A stretch of DNA of 28,978 nucleotides from contig JAUCBJ010001422.1 of assembly GCA_032718475.1 (NCBI GenBank), positions 1 through 28,978 on the forward strand, written 5' to 3'. Shown piece after piece: positions 16,782 to 26,335 of the stretch; within the stretch, counting starts at the first letter, position 1, and the number at the start of each line of letters is the position of its first letter. The notes under the pieces are model-generated. The model was not told the DNA's origin. It did not search any database and worked only from the letters and a program-made list of their open reading frames with translations. The position numbers and the translations under genes were made by a program. The DNA comes from Nemertoderma westbladi (lineage: Eukaryota > Xenacoelomorpha > Nemertodermatida > Nemertodermatidae).

Positions 16782-17110
16782 CAGTACTGTAGGTAGATCA
16801 TGACGAATATACTGTAATGTAGAACTTTATTTGGCTCGTGAGAATCCAGTAGAGTCCATGGAACACAGTATAAGAGTTAGGTACATGGTACAACAGGTAC
16901 ATGTAGACCGAATAATTACTTTCATTTTCATATCGGTATACTGCACTCGCACTGGGCACCGGAATATCTACAAAGTTAAACATATTAAGCCCACAACTCT
17001 TATATTGAAACTGGAAGTGTATGGATACTGCATTTATTCGGTTCAATAAGAAACACCACATTTAACTGACGCTTCAACTGATTATATAACCAGTATAATA
17101 AAATATAACA
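16782..17110 (+). repeat. Duplicated flank of A carrying a 198-bp insertion
   Basis: Parts of this region match 24030-24145 beside gene B (TTCAATAAGAAA, CCACATTTAA, TATAACAAT/TATAACACT). The match is interrupted at 16835-17032, with TTTATTTGG (16826-16834) before and TTTATTCGG (17033-17041) after. Flank B has a single TTTATTTGG (24036-24044) running on into TTCAATAAG. The inserted 198 bp has no clear terminal repeat, tail or coding sequence. Confidence 0.7.
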
Positions 17111-17555
17111 CTTGATTAACGAGACTGAATGTCAACGATTTGCTTTTTAACAAATACGTCTTTAAATAATATTTTTATTTTATCCGCATAAGTAAGTGCA
17201 AACAATAAAATAATTTATTTCAATATTATAATTTAATCATGTATTATTCTGCTCAAACATGTATTGTTTAAATGCTTTTTATGCTTTATTTAATGTGTCT
17301 TTATTACATGCACAATATTATATGCAATTTAATTATTTTGAGAACTACTTTTGTATTCCACCATTTGAAGTAATTAGAGGTTGATATAGAGAACAGCTGG
17401 AGTAGCGCATAGTCGACCATCCCAACTTTGTAGCCACTCGAGATACCTTTGAAGAGCGATCTGAAAGAGTATCTGCAGGACTCGGCTCTACTATGCAATG
17501 CTAGACCTAGCTGCATATTGAAATTGAGAAAGCGCAATCCAAGTAGAAGTGTACC
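17111..17555. other. Unassigned AT-rich interval
   Basis: No recognisable gene, RNA or repeat structure is seen. The right third (about 17395-17555) is less AT-rich and could be more LINE or CR1-like sequence, but it could not be matched within the window. Confidence 0.4.
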
Positions 17556-18240
17556 TTCCTCAGCAAGTCTCTGATCGTATGAGCATACGCTCAAAAGATG
17601 GTATGCTTGAGCATGTGGATGACTTCTGTTACCTGGGATCATGGATCCGGAAGTCAGGTGAGGATCTTCGAATACGTAAGGGAAAGGCATGGGCAGCCTT
17701 GAATAGACTTTCCAGGATTTGGAAGTCACCGAGAATTAATCGGAAACTTAAGGACTGGTTATTTAGAGCAGCAGTAGTTCCAGTATTCCTTTATGGGAGT
17801 CCATGCTGGGCTTTAACTGCTGAGGACACCAAATCTCTGGATGGCACATTCACAAGAATGCTACGCCGGGTTCATTGTGTCAAGTTCAATGCACACATCT
17901 CCAACCAGACACTATATAACATTGGAGGTGTCTCATTGGTTCCCCCAAGCTTGACACTAGAACAAAATTGCCTCCTCTTTGCAGGACATTGCTTTCGCCG
18001 TGAGGACCAGCCAGTGCATAATCTTGTACTTTGGCAGCCTCATGGAGTGAATAAGCATGGTGGACAGCCCATGACTTTCTTGAGACGCATCTTAAAAGAC
18101 ACTGGCCTTGAAGATGCTGATGATCTAGCAAATGTCATGGGTGATAGGGAGTTATGGAGGTGCAATTTTGTCGATAAGCCGGCACAGCATTCATAAAAAT
18201 GCAGCTGCAATGCAGCATGCCGATCCTAGTAGTAGTAGTA
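17556..18240 (+). mobile_element. LINE copy, 5' truncated, C-terminal domain plus 3' tail
   Basis: Similarity to 18939-20472 begins at TCCTCAGCAAGTCTCTGATC and runs to the (TAG)n tail (GATCCTAGTAGTAGTAGTAA). The RT domain is absent. Nucleotide identity to the copy at 19795-20472 is high by eye, and the frame is intact, so this is a recent member. Target duplications could not be identified. Confidence 0.85.
17579..18196 (+). pseudogene. LINE ORF C-terminal domain, open frame
   Basis: The uninterrupted frame of 205 codons starts from an internal Met; earlier codons are continuous with the family ORF. It carries VDDFCYLGSWIRKSGEDLRI, LFRAAVVPVFLYGSPCWALT, TRMLRRVHCVK, FAGHCFRREDQPVHNL and WQPHGVNKHGGQPMTFLRR, ending VDKPAQHS. 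This is the conserved region that follows RT in this family, with a GHC-type motif of unknown biochemical role. It lacks endonuclease and RT, so it is a fragment and not a working gene, although it has no disabling mutation. Confidence 0.8.
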
Positions 18241-18938
18241 ACCATAAAATCTTTAGGTTATAAAAACCTTAAATCTAAATCGAATATTGTTCTGCAAGAT
18301 AACGGTGAGGTGATTCATGATCATACTCTAGTTAGTAATTTATTTAATAATTATTTTACTAATGTTGCCTCTAATTTAGTTAAGAAGTTACCGTTATCAA
18401 GTAATAAATATAGTATAGGGTCCGAAACTCTAAATAATTTTTATTTAGAAAAGTTACAAAATTCAGAAAAGTTATTTTTAAAACCCGTTTCTGAGTATTT
18501 CGTTTTTCAAAATCTACTTAGCCTATCAGCCTTAAAAAGTACCTGTCTAGACCTAATACCTGCCCGTTTTCTTAAGGATGGTGCTGAAGTACTTAAAGTG
18601 CCTATTACTTTTATTATTAATTACTCTGTCGTAGATAATGTAGTACCAGACGAACTGAAATTAGCTAAGGTTGTTCCTCTGTATAAAAAGAATAGTAAAG
18701 TAGAACCCTGTAATTACAGACCTGTTAGTATCTTAAGTATTGTATCTAAAATTCTAGAACGTTCTGTTTTTCTACAGCTGGAAGCACATCTTAGTAGGCT
18801 AAATCTGATCTATGAACTTCAGTCCGGTTTTCGTAAATCATATTCTACAGACACCTGCCTTATTAACTTAACTGATACAATTACATGTAATAACGCAAAG
18901 GGTTTATGTACTGGTATGGTAATGTTGGACCTACAAAA
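18241..18938 (+). pseudogene. CR1/L2-like LINE RT, left part, interrupted in motif A
   Basis: This part encodes FNNYFTNVASNLVKKLPL, LKLAKVVPLYKK, CNYRPVSILSIVSKILER and LQSGFRKSYSTDTCLINL, typical of the RT N-terminal half in CR1/L2-like elements. It then stops at MVMLDLQ, inside RT motif A. The other half of the motif (KAFDTVDH) resumes at 20497, after a nested LINE. Its left end abuts the tail of the LINE copy at 17556-18240, so the endonuclease part is missing or displaced. By accident the frame runs on into the nested element. Confidence 0.88.
18915..18938 (+). repeat. Left target-site duplication of the nested LINE
   Basis: The 24 bases starting TATGGTAATGTTGG and ending CCTACAAAA recur exactly at 20473-20496. 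Removing one copy plus 18939-20472 restores the reading frame across RT motif A of the host LINE. Confidence 0.95.
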
Positions 18939-20436
18939 TCGTGCCAGTGGAGTAGATGGTGTTCCCCCTGAGGTCTTTAAAATACCTGAGTGTTTAAAGC
19001 TCATCTATCCCATCATAGTAGACATGTACCGAACAACAAGAGTCCCACAAGAAATGAAAACAAATAAGTTGGTGCCAGTTCCCAAGAAGGGCAACCTAAC
19101 ACTCTATGGTTCTTTTCGGGGAATCTCAATGATCTCGATTGCTGCAAAGCTATACAATAGGATTCTATTAAATCGCATCAGGGATCCCATTGAGAGACTG
19201 CTCCGTGGAAATCAAAATGGGTTCCGTAAAGGTCGTGGGACCATGGAGCCCATTTTGGCACTTAGAAGGATAATTGAAGAGTTATCAAAAAAGAAAGACA
19301 GGCATCTGGCTGTTATCTTTGTTGACTTCTTCAAGGCCTTTGATTCAGTCTCTCGCTCACGTATGTTCAGCATACTTTCATTATATGGGATTCCTGATGA
19401 AATTATTGCAGCAATCAGATCAGTATACGATGGTTCGACAACATTTGTGTCTACTGTTGACGGTGACACAGAACCATTTGAAGTGTTATGGGGCGTCCTC
19501 CAAGGAGACACACTTGCACCATTCTTGTTCATTATTGTGGTTGACTATGTTCTACGCATGTCCTTAGATCATTATAATGATGATGGGGTGATGATAACTC
19601 CACCTACTGGCTCCAGAAGTCGAGGAAATCCTGCCAAGTACCTAACTGATCTAGACTTTGCTGATGACTTAGGAGTACTCTCAGAATCATTAGAGGAAGC
19701 CCAACGGCTCCTCAGCTCATTAGAACATGCTGCTTCTAGTGTTGGTCTTTTTATTAACTCCAGAAAGACCAAAATTCTGACAGTTAACTTTGAAAGTCCT
19801 CAGCAAGTCTCTGATCGGATGAGCATAAGCTCAAAGGATGGTATGCTTGAGCATGTGGACGACTTCTGTTACCTGGGATCATGGATCCGGAAGTCAGGTG
19901 AGGACCTTCGAATACGTAAGGGAAAGGCATGGGCAGCCTTGAATAGGCTTTCCAGGATTTGGAAGTCACCGAGAATTAATCGGAAACTTAAGGTCCGATT
20001 ATTTAGAGCAGCAGTAGTTCCAGTACTCCTCTATGGGAGTCCATGCTGGGCTCTAACTGCTGAGGACAACAAATCTCTGGATGGCACATTCACAAGAATG
20101 CTACGCCGGGTTCATTGTGTCAAGTACAATGCACACATCTCCAACCAGACACTATATAACATTGGAGGTTTCTCATTGGTTCCCCCAAGCTTGACACTAG
20201 AACAAAATCGCCTCCGCTTTGCAGGACATTGCTTTCACCGTGAGGACCAGCCAGTGCATAATCTTGTACTTTGGCAGCCTCATGGAGTGAATAAGCATGG
20301 TGGACAGCCCATGACTTTCTTGAGACGCATCTTAAAGGACACTGGCATTAAAGATGCGGATGATCTAGTAAATGTCATGGGTGATAGGGAGTTGTGGCGG
20401 TGCAATTTTGTTGACAAGCCGGCACAGCATTCTTAA
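18939..20436 (+). CDS. LINE reverse transcriptase (partial ORF, no own start)
   Basis: The frame is continuous with the host LINE and with the tail of the previous copy, giving an open frame of 745 codons from an ATG at 18199. The first ~14 codons are LINE 3' tail, the next ~233 the host CR1-like RT and the last ~498 this element. RT motifs are all present: GNQNGFRKGRGTMEP, VIFVDFFKAFDSVS (motif A), GVLQGDTLAPFLFI (motif B), LDFADDLGVLSES (motif C, FADD). Then come DDFCYLGSWIRKSGEDLRI and the C-terminal domain ending DKPAQHS. The endonuclease domain is missing by 5' truncation. Autonomous mobility is therefore not expected, though the polymerase motifs look functional. Confidence 0.88.
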
Positions 20437-20472
20437 AAATGCAGCTGCAATGCAGCATGCCGATCCTAGTAG
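18939..20472 (+). mobile_element. Nested LINE, 5' truncated, intact RT frame
   Basis: This 1534-bp insertion lies between perfect 24-bp duplications. It begins at the NRASGVDGVPPEVFK stretch just before the RT core and ends in a short (TAG) tail. It belongs to the same family as 9897-12044, 17556-18240, 5662-8375 and 26336-26480. The perfect duplication and the open frame suggest a young insertion. Confidence 0.93.
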
Positions 20473-20496
20473 TATGGTAATGTTGGACCTACAAAA
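20473..20496 (+). repeat. Right target-site duplication of the nested LINE
   Basis: This is an exact 24-base copy of 18915-18938, immediately followed by the missing half of the host RT motif A. Confidence 0.95.
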
Positions 20497-21586
20497 GGCT
20501 TTCGATACTGTAGATCACGAAATTCTGCTTGGTAAGTTAGGCCTGATGGGTGTAGGTTCTATAGACTGGTTCAAGTCCTACGTGTCAGACAGAGGTCAAA
20601 CTGGAGTCATTAGCAAATCGCAGTCTACTGTACAAGAGATTACCTGTGGTGTACCGCAAGGTAGTATATTATGATATGATAAGTAGTATAGATGCCGATT
20701 TTAAACTCATTTTATATGCCGACGACAGTGCTCTTATTTTCTCTCATAAAGATCCTATCCATATTTGCCAAAAGTTAAGTGCAGTTCTAGAATCCTGTAA
20801 TGAGTGGTTGGTTGATAATAAGCTATCCATTCACTACAGTAAGACTGAAAGTATTTTGTTTGGTTCCAAAAGAAAGTTAAAGAAGGTAACTAAGTTTGAA
20901 GTCACTAGTAATGGACTTAAGATTGAAAATAAAAAGGAAGTTAAATATTTAGGCGCCACATTGGATAACTGCTTATCAGGAGAAAGTACAGTGAAAAATA
21001 TTTTTTCGAAAGTTAACAGTAGGCTTAGGTTTCTATACAGAAATAAAAATAGTTTAAACACCGACTCCCGCAAGTTACTTTGCTCTTCTTTAATACAGTG
21101 CCACATATGGACTATGCATGCTCTTCTTGGTATGAAGGCTTAACCAAACAGCTTAAATGTAAATTACAAGTAGCTCAGAATAAAGTAGTACGATTTATTA
21201 AAGACTACAAACCTAGGCACCACCTAACTCCAGATGACTTTTCTGAATCTGGACTACTTAACTTAGATAGTCGAGTTAAGCAGCTACGCCTTAACCATGT
21301 GCATAAAGTGTATTATGGTAAATGTCCTAATTATCTAAAACAAAAATTCAACAGAGTACGCGATACACACTCTTACAGTACCAGAGCTAGTGCGTCAAAC
21401 TTCTACCTCCCGAATTGTAAATCCTTTGAATCTGATACTTTCTTTTTTAACGGCATTAAAAATTGGAACGCTCTGCCTAATGAAATTAAAAACCTAGATA
21501 ATCAACATTCTTTTAAATCTGCAGTTAAATCTCACCTCCGTCTGCAATGTAAAAATAGGTACAATAGTCCTACAGTAAGTTATTAG
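20497..21586 (+). pseudogene. CR1/L2-like LINE RT, right part, with two frame lesions
   Basis: It resumes with KAFDTVDHEILLGKLG and proceeds to CGVPQGSIL (motif B). There the sequence jumps to DMISSIDADFKLILYADDSA (motif C, YADD). The usual GPLLF-type stretch between is deleted and a stop (TGA, 20672-20674) appears in the original frame. Near 21108 an extra AT in CACATATGGAC shifts the frame again, and the C-terminal part continues as MDYACSSWYEGL to YNSPTVSY (stop at 21584). The end region (WNALPNEIKN, a typical CR1/L2 C-terminus) is intact. Confidence 0.88.
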
Positions 21587-21916
21587 TTTATTAATTATTT
21601 ACTATTTATACTGTAATTACATTTTATAATAAATTGTTCTGTACATTACATTTTTATCGTTGAGTCGGGCATTGTCACGCTCTCGGTAAAGTTGTACATG
21701 TACATAGTGTAATTATGTTTTATATTGGTTTTAGGTTAGCGTAGTGTAATATTGTATTTGTAACCAAGTAACATAAAGGACCCCCTTGGAAATAAGCTGC
21801 AAAGCTTTAGGGGTAATCCTATATGTTATGTTGGACAATACTTTTATACCGGTACATTGTTTGGTGTATTTGTTATTGTTTTTACATAATGTATAAATAA
21901 ATCTATCTATCTATGC
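21587..21916 (+). mobile_element. CR1/L2-like LINE 3' UTR and microsatellite tail
   Basis: After the stop, an AT-rich UTR leads to GACCCCCTTGGAAATAAGC with a nearby complementary AGGGG, a small stem typical of CR1/L2-related 3' ends. The element ends in (ATCT)n (AAATCTATCTATCTATG). Such tails are used for target-primed reverse transcription in this group. Confidence 0.75.
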
Positions 21917-22577
21917 TTATAAGCTAAGTGACAGGTAAATGTGTGTTAAGTATAGTACATATCTTCCAAGTTTTACCTTGAACGAAATAAATGCAAAGAA
22001 ATGGTAGAACATATAATGTTTGAGACAGGGGGGAAAACTGGACGCAAAACCCGCCTTGACGAATTAATATCCCGCCTCAATGTTCAATTCTCTATTTAGG
22101 GAAAGGAGCAGGTTACAGTGGCACGTTATTTTAACCAAAACAATTAACTAAACACAATAGAACTGGTTACTGTTTTATTTTTGAGAGTAATCAGCTGTTA
22201 TTTGCGTCTAATTTCCCCTGGAGACGGATGAATTATTATTGTGTCCAGTGTTCCCCCCCCCCCCCCCCCCCCCCCCCCCCTATCTGTAATGTTTACACAT
22301 GTAGCCCCTAGTGGCTGGTATGCATACAGTTCTTGTTCTTGTAGGAGGCCTAACTGTATTATGTGCACTGATTACTCTAGTAAATGAGATTCTTAACACA
22401 ATGTAATTTCATTTATTTAAGAATGTTATAGGTTATTATAAATTATTAATTTTAAAACTGTGTATGTAATAATTTTATCTTTAATTTGTAAAATATATAA
22501 TATCTTTATTCAATATCATTAATTTAATTATTTATTAACAATAAGATACTCAATTTGATGTACATCTACACTACAAC
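21917..22577. other. Upstream region of transporter B
   Basis: No gene was found. It includes AAGGAGCAGGTTACAG (22103-22118), shared with 9698, 25866 and (variant) 26142, and the block GGCACGTTATTTTAACCAAAACAAT, related to 26159-26183 upstream of C. A C28 tract lies at 22253-22280. The last 150 bases are strongly AT-rich. Confidence 0.5.
22253..22280 (+). repeat. Poly(C) tract, 28 bases
   Basis: An uninterrupted run of C within AT-rich DNA. Its exact length is uncertain in any assembly. Confidence 0.9.
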
Positions 22578-23885
22578 ATGTCACAGGGTGCAGATTCAGT
22601 TATATTATGTGATGAAAAAACTATGGTTAATCAGAATAGTCATCGAAAGGGCTGGCGATTTTACATGCTGGTGGCCATGTTGTTAATGTATCAAATGATA
22701 CCAGGTTGGTGTCAGAATCTACTGGAAACATTCTTTCCAATTGTTGTAGAAGAGCGTGGTTGGTCGAAGACTCTGATTGGTACATTATTGGCAATGTTTG
22801 CTATGGTCAGAATTATAATATACATTAGTTGCCCTCATTCTATCAACAATTGGGGAACTCGTATCTCTTTGGGTCTATTTGGAATTATTGGTGCTGTTTC
22901 CCAATTGGCATTTGGGTTTGTAGAATATATTCCCAACAACAGCAGTGTATTATATATATTCGCTTGTTTTTTTCTGCGCATAATTGAGGCAATTGGACTC
23001 AACATCAGTTTTATGTATTCATACAGTCTATTGATGGAATTGTGGCCTGCACAAAGAACTTTATTAGCCAGTTTATCTATTGTTTGTAGCACTGTGGGAT
23101 TTACGGTTTCACCAGTTTTTGGCTCATCCATTTTCGCTTCATTGGGTTTTGAGTTCCCATTTATAATATCGGGTTTGATGTTTCTAATTATCGTCATTTA
23201 CTGCTGGTTTGAGTCGCCACCATATAATTACGACAGATGTGAATCGAATGACAGACCAACTTATATTGGGCTTCTGAGGAATCCTGCTATTTCACTTATA
23301 TTTATTTTAATTATATCTTCCAGAATACTCACATCCTTTTTCATTGCGAACTATGCTGCCTACATTCACCACAACTACAATGTCAACCAGTACAATATTG
23401 GTCGCATTTATATGATATTTCCGGGACTTTATGCTACTACTAGTCTAATAATATCATTAATGATGAATAAATTGAAGACTATCTTACCAACTGTATTTGG
23501 TGCAGTGTTACTAACAGTGTCAATGCAACTAATAGGTCCTACAGAGCTACTGGGTTTACCTCATTATCTCGCCATATCTATCACTGGATGTGCTCTCCTT
23601 GGATTTGGGTCTGGATTATTTCACACTCCTGCCCTGGAAACACAAACACAACTGGCTGTTAATATTTGTGAGTATCGTGATAATGTTGATACCAGAACAC
23701 TTATCCAACTAATGTTTAAAATCGCATTCTCTATTGGTGCTATCATAGGTCCTGTTCTTGGTGGATTCTTCAATGATTCCTTTGGTATGGAACTTGCTTG
23801 CTCGTTTCTCAGTTTGTTGGGGTTGCCATTTATATTCGCTCTAGTTGCTGTGTTAGCTTTTAGATGTCGGGTCAGTGAGATGTGA
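22578..23885 (+). CDS. MFS transporter, SLC18B1-like, paralogue B
   Basis: The protein has 435 residues, an ATG start at 22578 and no intron. It aligns with A along its entire length: KGWRFYMLVAMLLMYQMIPG, FFPIVVEERGWSKTLIG, GFEFPFIISG, NYAAYIHHNYNVNQYNIG, IGPTELLGLPHY and GAIIGPVLGGFFND are shared. It has diverged most in the short N-terminal tail (MSQGADSVILCDEKTM), the 235-260 segment (AISLIFILIISSRILTSFFI) and the C-terminus. Unlike A and C, its leader does not keep the GAAGTTGGTCTACAAG context. About twelve membrane spans are expected; substrate and orientation are unknown. The frame is intact, so it is probably a functional paralogue. Confidence 0.9.
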   Translation: MSQGADSVILCDEKTMVNQNSHRKGWRFYMLVAMLLMYQMIPGWCQNLLETFFPIVVEERGWSKTLIGTLLAMFAMVRIIIYISCPHSINNWGTRISLGLFGIIGAVSQLAFGFVEYIPNNSSVLYIFACFFLRIIEAIGLNISFMYSYSLLMELWPAQRTLLASLSIVCSTVGFTVSPVFGSSIFASLGFEFPFIISGLMFLIIVIYCWFESPPYNYDRCESNDRPTYIGLLRNPAISLIFILIISSRILTSFFIANYAAYIHHNYNVNQYNIGRIYMIFPGLYATTSLIISLMMNKLKTILPTVFGAVLLTVSMQLIGPTELLGLPHYLAISITGCALLGFGSGLFHTPALETQTQLAVNICEYRDNVDTRTLIQLMFKIAFSIGAIIGPVLGGFFNDSFGMELACSFLSLLGLPFIFALVAVLAFRCRVSEM

Positions 23886-24252
23886 TATTGACAAGAATAT
23901 AAATTCACTGTGAAGGGGGCTGGGCATTGCCCAGTGGGCATGTGGGCAACCCATTACTTTGTTGTATCTAACTGTTTTTGGTAATAGTATTTTGTTTAAA
24001 TACAGTGCTGTTATATCAAAACTATCATTACAGGCTTTATTTGGTTCAATAAGAAATGCCACATTTTAATGTGGATAACAACTGACTTTATAACTAGTAT
24101 ATTCAAATATAACAATAGAGTAATGAGATGGAATGTTAACTAATGCCGATAATAGAGGTACTTTTCCAACCAACACTTTAGACAATATATAAAATACCTT
24201 TTCAGTTCTGCATCCGCAAAATTTCCGTAAGTTCCGTAAAATTACGTTTCAC
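23886..24252 (+). other. 3' flank of transporter B
   Basis: Blocks up to about 24145 correspond to the flank of A at 15961-16056 and 16782-17110, minus the insertions found there. It contains the empty-site sequence TTTATTTGGTTCAATAAG (24036-24053). GGGCATTGCCCAGTGGGCATG near 23923-23943 is a small inverted repeat. No coding sequence was seen. Confidence 0.6.
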
Positions 24253-24365
24253 AGGAAAAGCCTATAGCATCAGACTTCCTACCTGGAGGTCACCAGTTCG
24301 ATCCCACCTGGACGTCATTGCCGACTTTGCAAAGCTGTGCCCAGCAAAAGGAAAAGCCTATGCAT
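24253..24365 (+). mobile_element. tRNA-derived SINE fragment with target-site duplications
   Basis: AGGAAAAGCCTATAGCAT (24253-24270) and AGGAAAAGCCTATGCAT (24349-24365) flank a 78-bp insert. The insert contains GGTCACCAGTTCGATCCCAC, a good B-box/T-arm (GTTCGATCC), while the A-box part is lost. It is a 5'-truncated tRNA-related SINE, different from the retrozyme family. Confidence 0.7.
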
Positions 24366-24964
24366 TTAAATAGATGGAACTGAGGCTAAATATTAGATAG
24401 GACTATGTATTATAAGGCAAATTTAATCCAGAAGAATTACATAACCTTTGTGACAGCGGGTTAGAAATGTACTTGTCACCGTTCTGCTGGCTTAATGTAC
24501 AAAAAGCTTTGGCCGAGGGCCTTTGGGGAAAACAGTAGGAGTTTTGTTGTTCCTCAATACTGATTAATATAGGCGAAAATAGCACGTCGGTAATTGAATA
24601 TGAATATAATAGCAGAAAAATACAGGTTAATTGTTACCAGTATGGCGGTAGCGGTCATTAACTATGACCAGTCTGCACTGACTGAACTGAATAACACAAC
24701 TGACCAGTAAACCAGTAATGTAATATAATATATCATTAATCACACAATGAATATTGGTTTTACCTCCTACTCTACTTTGGCCCTCTACCCAATGGATGCT
24801 TTCCTGTTCCCTATCACGTGCTTCCCTCCCCACTATTGGCTAATATACTACTTGTCACTTTGGCACTCCCTGGGAGTGTTTCCCCTCCGCTGCTAGCCTC
24901 TACTAGCTGCCTTCCCTCCGAGGTGGTTTGACCTCTCACCTTTCTCTGTGGCTTTGGGGCTTGT
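24366..24964. other. Unassigned interval
   Basis: AT-rich, then pyrimidine-rich from about 24760 (CCCTCTACCC, CTTCCCTCCC). Short open frames on the minus strand lack recognisable features, and I see no gene. Confidence 0.45.
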
Positions 24965-24981
24965 CCCCCCCCCCCCCCCCC
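24965..24981 (+). repeat. Poly(C) tract, 17 bases
   Basis: An uninterrupted C run following a pyrimidine-rich stretch and directly preceding a long inverted repeat. Confidence 0.9.
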
Positions 24982-24982
24982 A

Positions 24983-25033
24983 ATGTTGGTTATGATACGA
25001 GATTAATATTGGTAATCTCGTATCCCCAACATA
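24983..25033. repeat. Long stem-loop
   Basis: Perfect 12-base arms GATACGAGATTA (24994-25005) and TAATCTCGTATC (25013-25024) surround a 7-base loop. An outer pair ATGTTGG (24983-24989) / CCAACAT (25027-25033) extends the stem with a small internal loop. No T-run or neighbouring gene indicates a role. Confidence 0.8.
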
Positions 25034-25396
25034 TTGCTAAAATGCCACTAGTCCCATTTTCTGGTGGGTAATGAAGTGGAATTGAATCCGCTTACAACCT
25101 TGTAGATGGTAATCATTGTATTGGAAATGAAAAATGGTCTATAGTAGAATTGGTTGGAAATGAAAAAAATGATTTATAGTAGATATAAACAATTTTATAC
25201 ACAATGTGTACATGGAGAATCTGCAGCATACAAGTTAACAAGTCCCATAAACTATGAAAATCGAAATATTCCAGAAAGTCCGGGCAGCTACTGAACTGAA
25301 CTCAATCATGAACTGAACTATATGGAAATAAGTATTTGTAATAAATAATTAATGTTAAGCATTAATATCTCCAAGCAATATTATATTACTAGTTGG
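25034..25396. other. Unassigned AT-rich interval
   Basis: A short doublet GGAAATGAAAAATGGTCTATAGTAGA / GGAAATGAAAAAAATGATTTATAGTAGA lies near 25121-25183. No gene was seen. Confidence 0.45.
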
Positions 25397-25945
25397 GGTA
25401 TAATTTTCAAATAAATGTTTCACATCAGAAATTATATTCATTATTGGCCATAGGCTTCAGAGGTTATCGTAGCCATGGCTACTAACAATGCAGTATTCAG
25501 TAATATGTATGTATACACATAATTATATGTATATTTAATATTCAATATTCCCTCTGATTAATAGGTTCATACTATAGTGTTCCAAGAAATCTATTATACA
25601 GGCAAGAAGCAAGAGTGCTGCAACAAAATCGTATTTGATCTTAATATAATATACTTTAATATAATCTTGGTCTATCTGCTCAAACATGTAGATTTGCACA
25701 ATAACAGGTGTTCCAGGGTGATTTATAAAGCATCTCATACATCAATCTGTCAATCTATCATTATTTTGTAGTTTTATTATTAGTTTGTTTTCCTGTACTC
25801 GGGGGGGGGGGGGGGGGGGACTTCCTGTACTACGACGCCCATGCCTACATACACCCAGGTTAGTTAAGGAGCAGGTTACAGAAACAGAAGCAAATTGTTG
25901 AAATCACAACTTAATTGAGAATCAACAGTCAGGTGTAGAGGCCTA
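25397..25945 (+). repeat. Dispersed or segmental repeat, copy 2
   Basis: This is the same-orientation match to 9270-9795. It differs by an extra stretch near 25598-25630 (GGCAAGAAGCAAGAGTGCTGC) and by a G19 tract where copy 1 reads CATGGGAGTAACATCC. It lies about 1.3 kb upstream of transporter C. Confidence 0.85.
25801..25819 (+). repeat. Poly(G) tract, 19 bases
   Basis: It occupies the position of GGGAG in the related copy near 9650, so it arose or expanded after the two copies separated. Confidence 0.9.
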
Positions 25946-26081
25946 CTGGCTTACAGTACATGTAGGTGTCTGTCTCTGTAGGGTTTACCAACGCGTGAAA
26001 TGCAAGGGACTTATTCAATCAATACCTACTAGTGGTAAGAAGCCAGCAATTGTTTTCAACGGTTGGGTGAATACTTAGCAT

Positions 26082-26119
26082 GTGAGTATTCTTAACCCGC
26101 GGGTATTCTAACCCACGAG
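26082..26119 (-). repeat. Inverted units of the 17-bp repeat
   Basis: On the minus strand, GGGTTAGAATACCCGC and GGGTTAAGAATACTCAC match the unit of the 26201-26300 array in the opposite orientation, so the two can pair across an 80-bp spacer. Confidence 0.75.
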
Positions 26120-26200
26120 TTAGCAAAGGAACAGGTTTGTAAAGGAGCAGGTTTCAGAGGCGTATTATAGGAACCAAAACAATAAACGTTATTCTTTTGC

Positions 26201-26300
26201 GGGCTAAGAATACCCATGGGCTAAGAATACTCGCGGGCTAAGAATACCCTTGGGCTAAGAATACTCGCGGGCTAAGAATACTCATGGGCTAAGAATTCCT
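26201..26300 (+). repeat. 17-bp tandem array, six units
   Basis: GGGCTAAGAATAC followed by a variable tetranucleotide (CCAT, TCGC, CCTT, TCGC, TCAT) starts at 26201, 26218, 26235, 26252 and 26269; a partial unit starts at 26286. There are no unique spacers and no Cas context; it is a minisatellite. Confidence 0.92.
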
Positions 26301-26335
26301 AAGACCTTTTCAACATTGTTCGCCATAAGGTCCAG

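Noticed and set aside
17304-17729. Minus-strand open frame of 141 codons
   Set aside because: Its first part is the antisense of the LINE C-terminal domain, and the remainder has no recognisable feature.
26201-26300. Possible CRISPR-like array of 17-bp units
   Set aside because: Units directly abut and vary only in four bases; it is a minisatellite.
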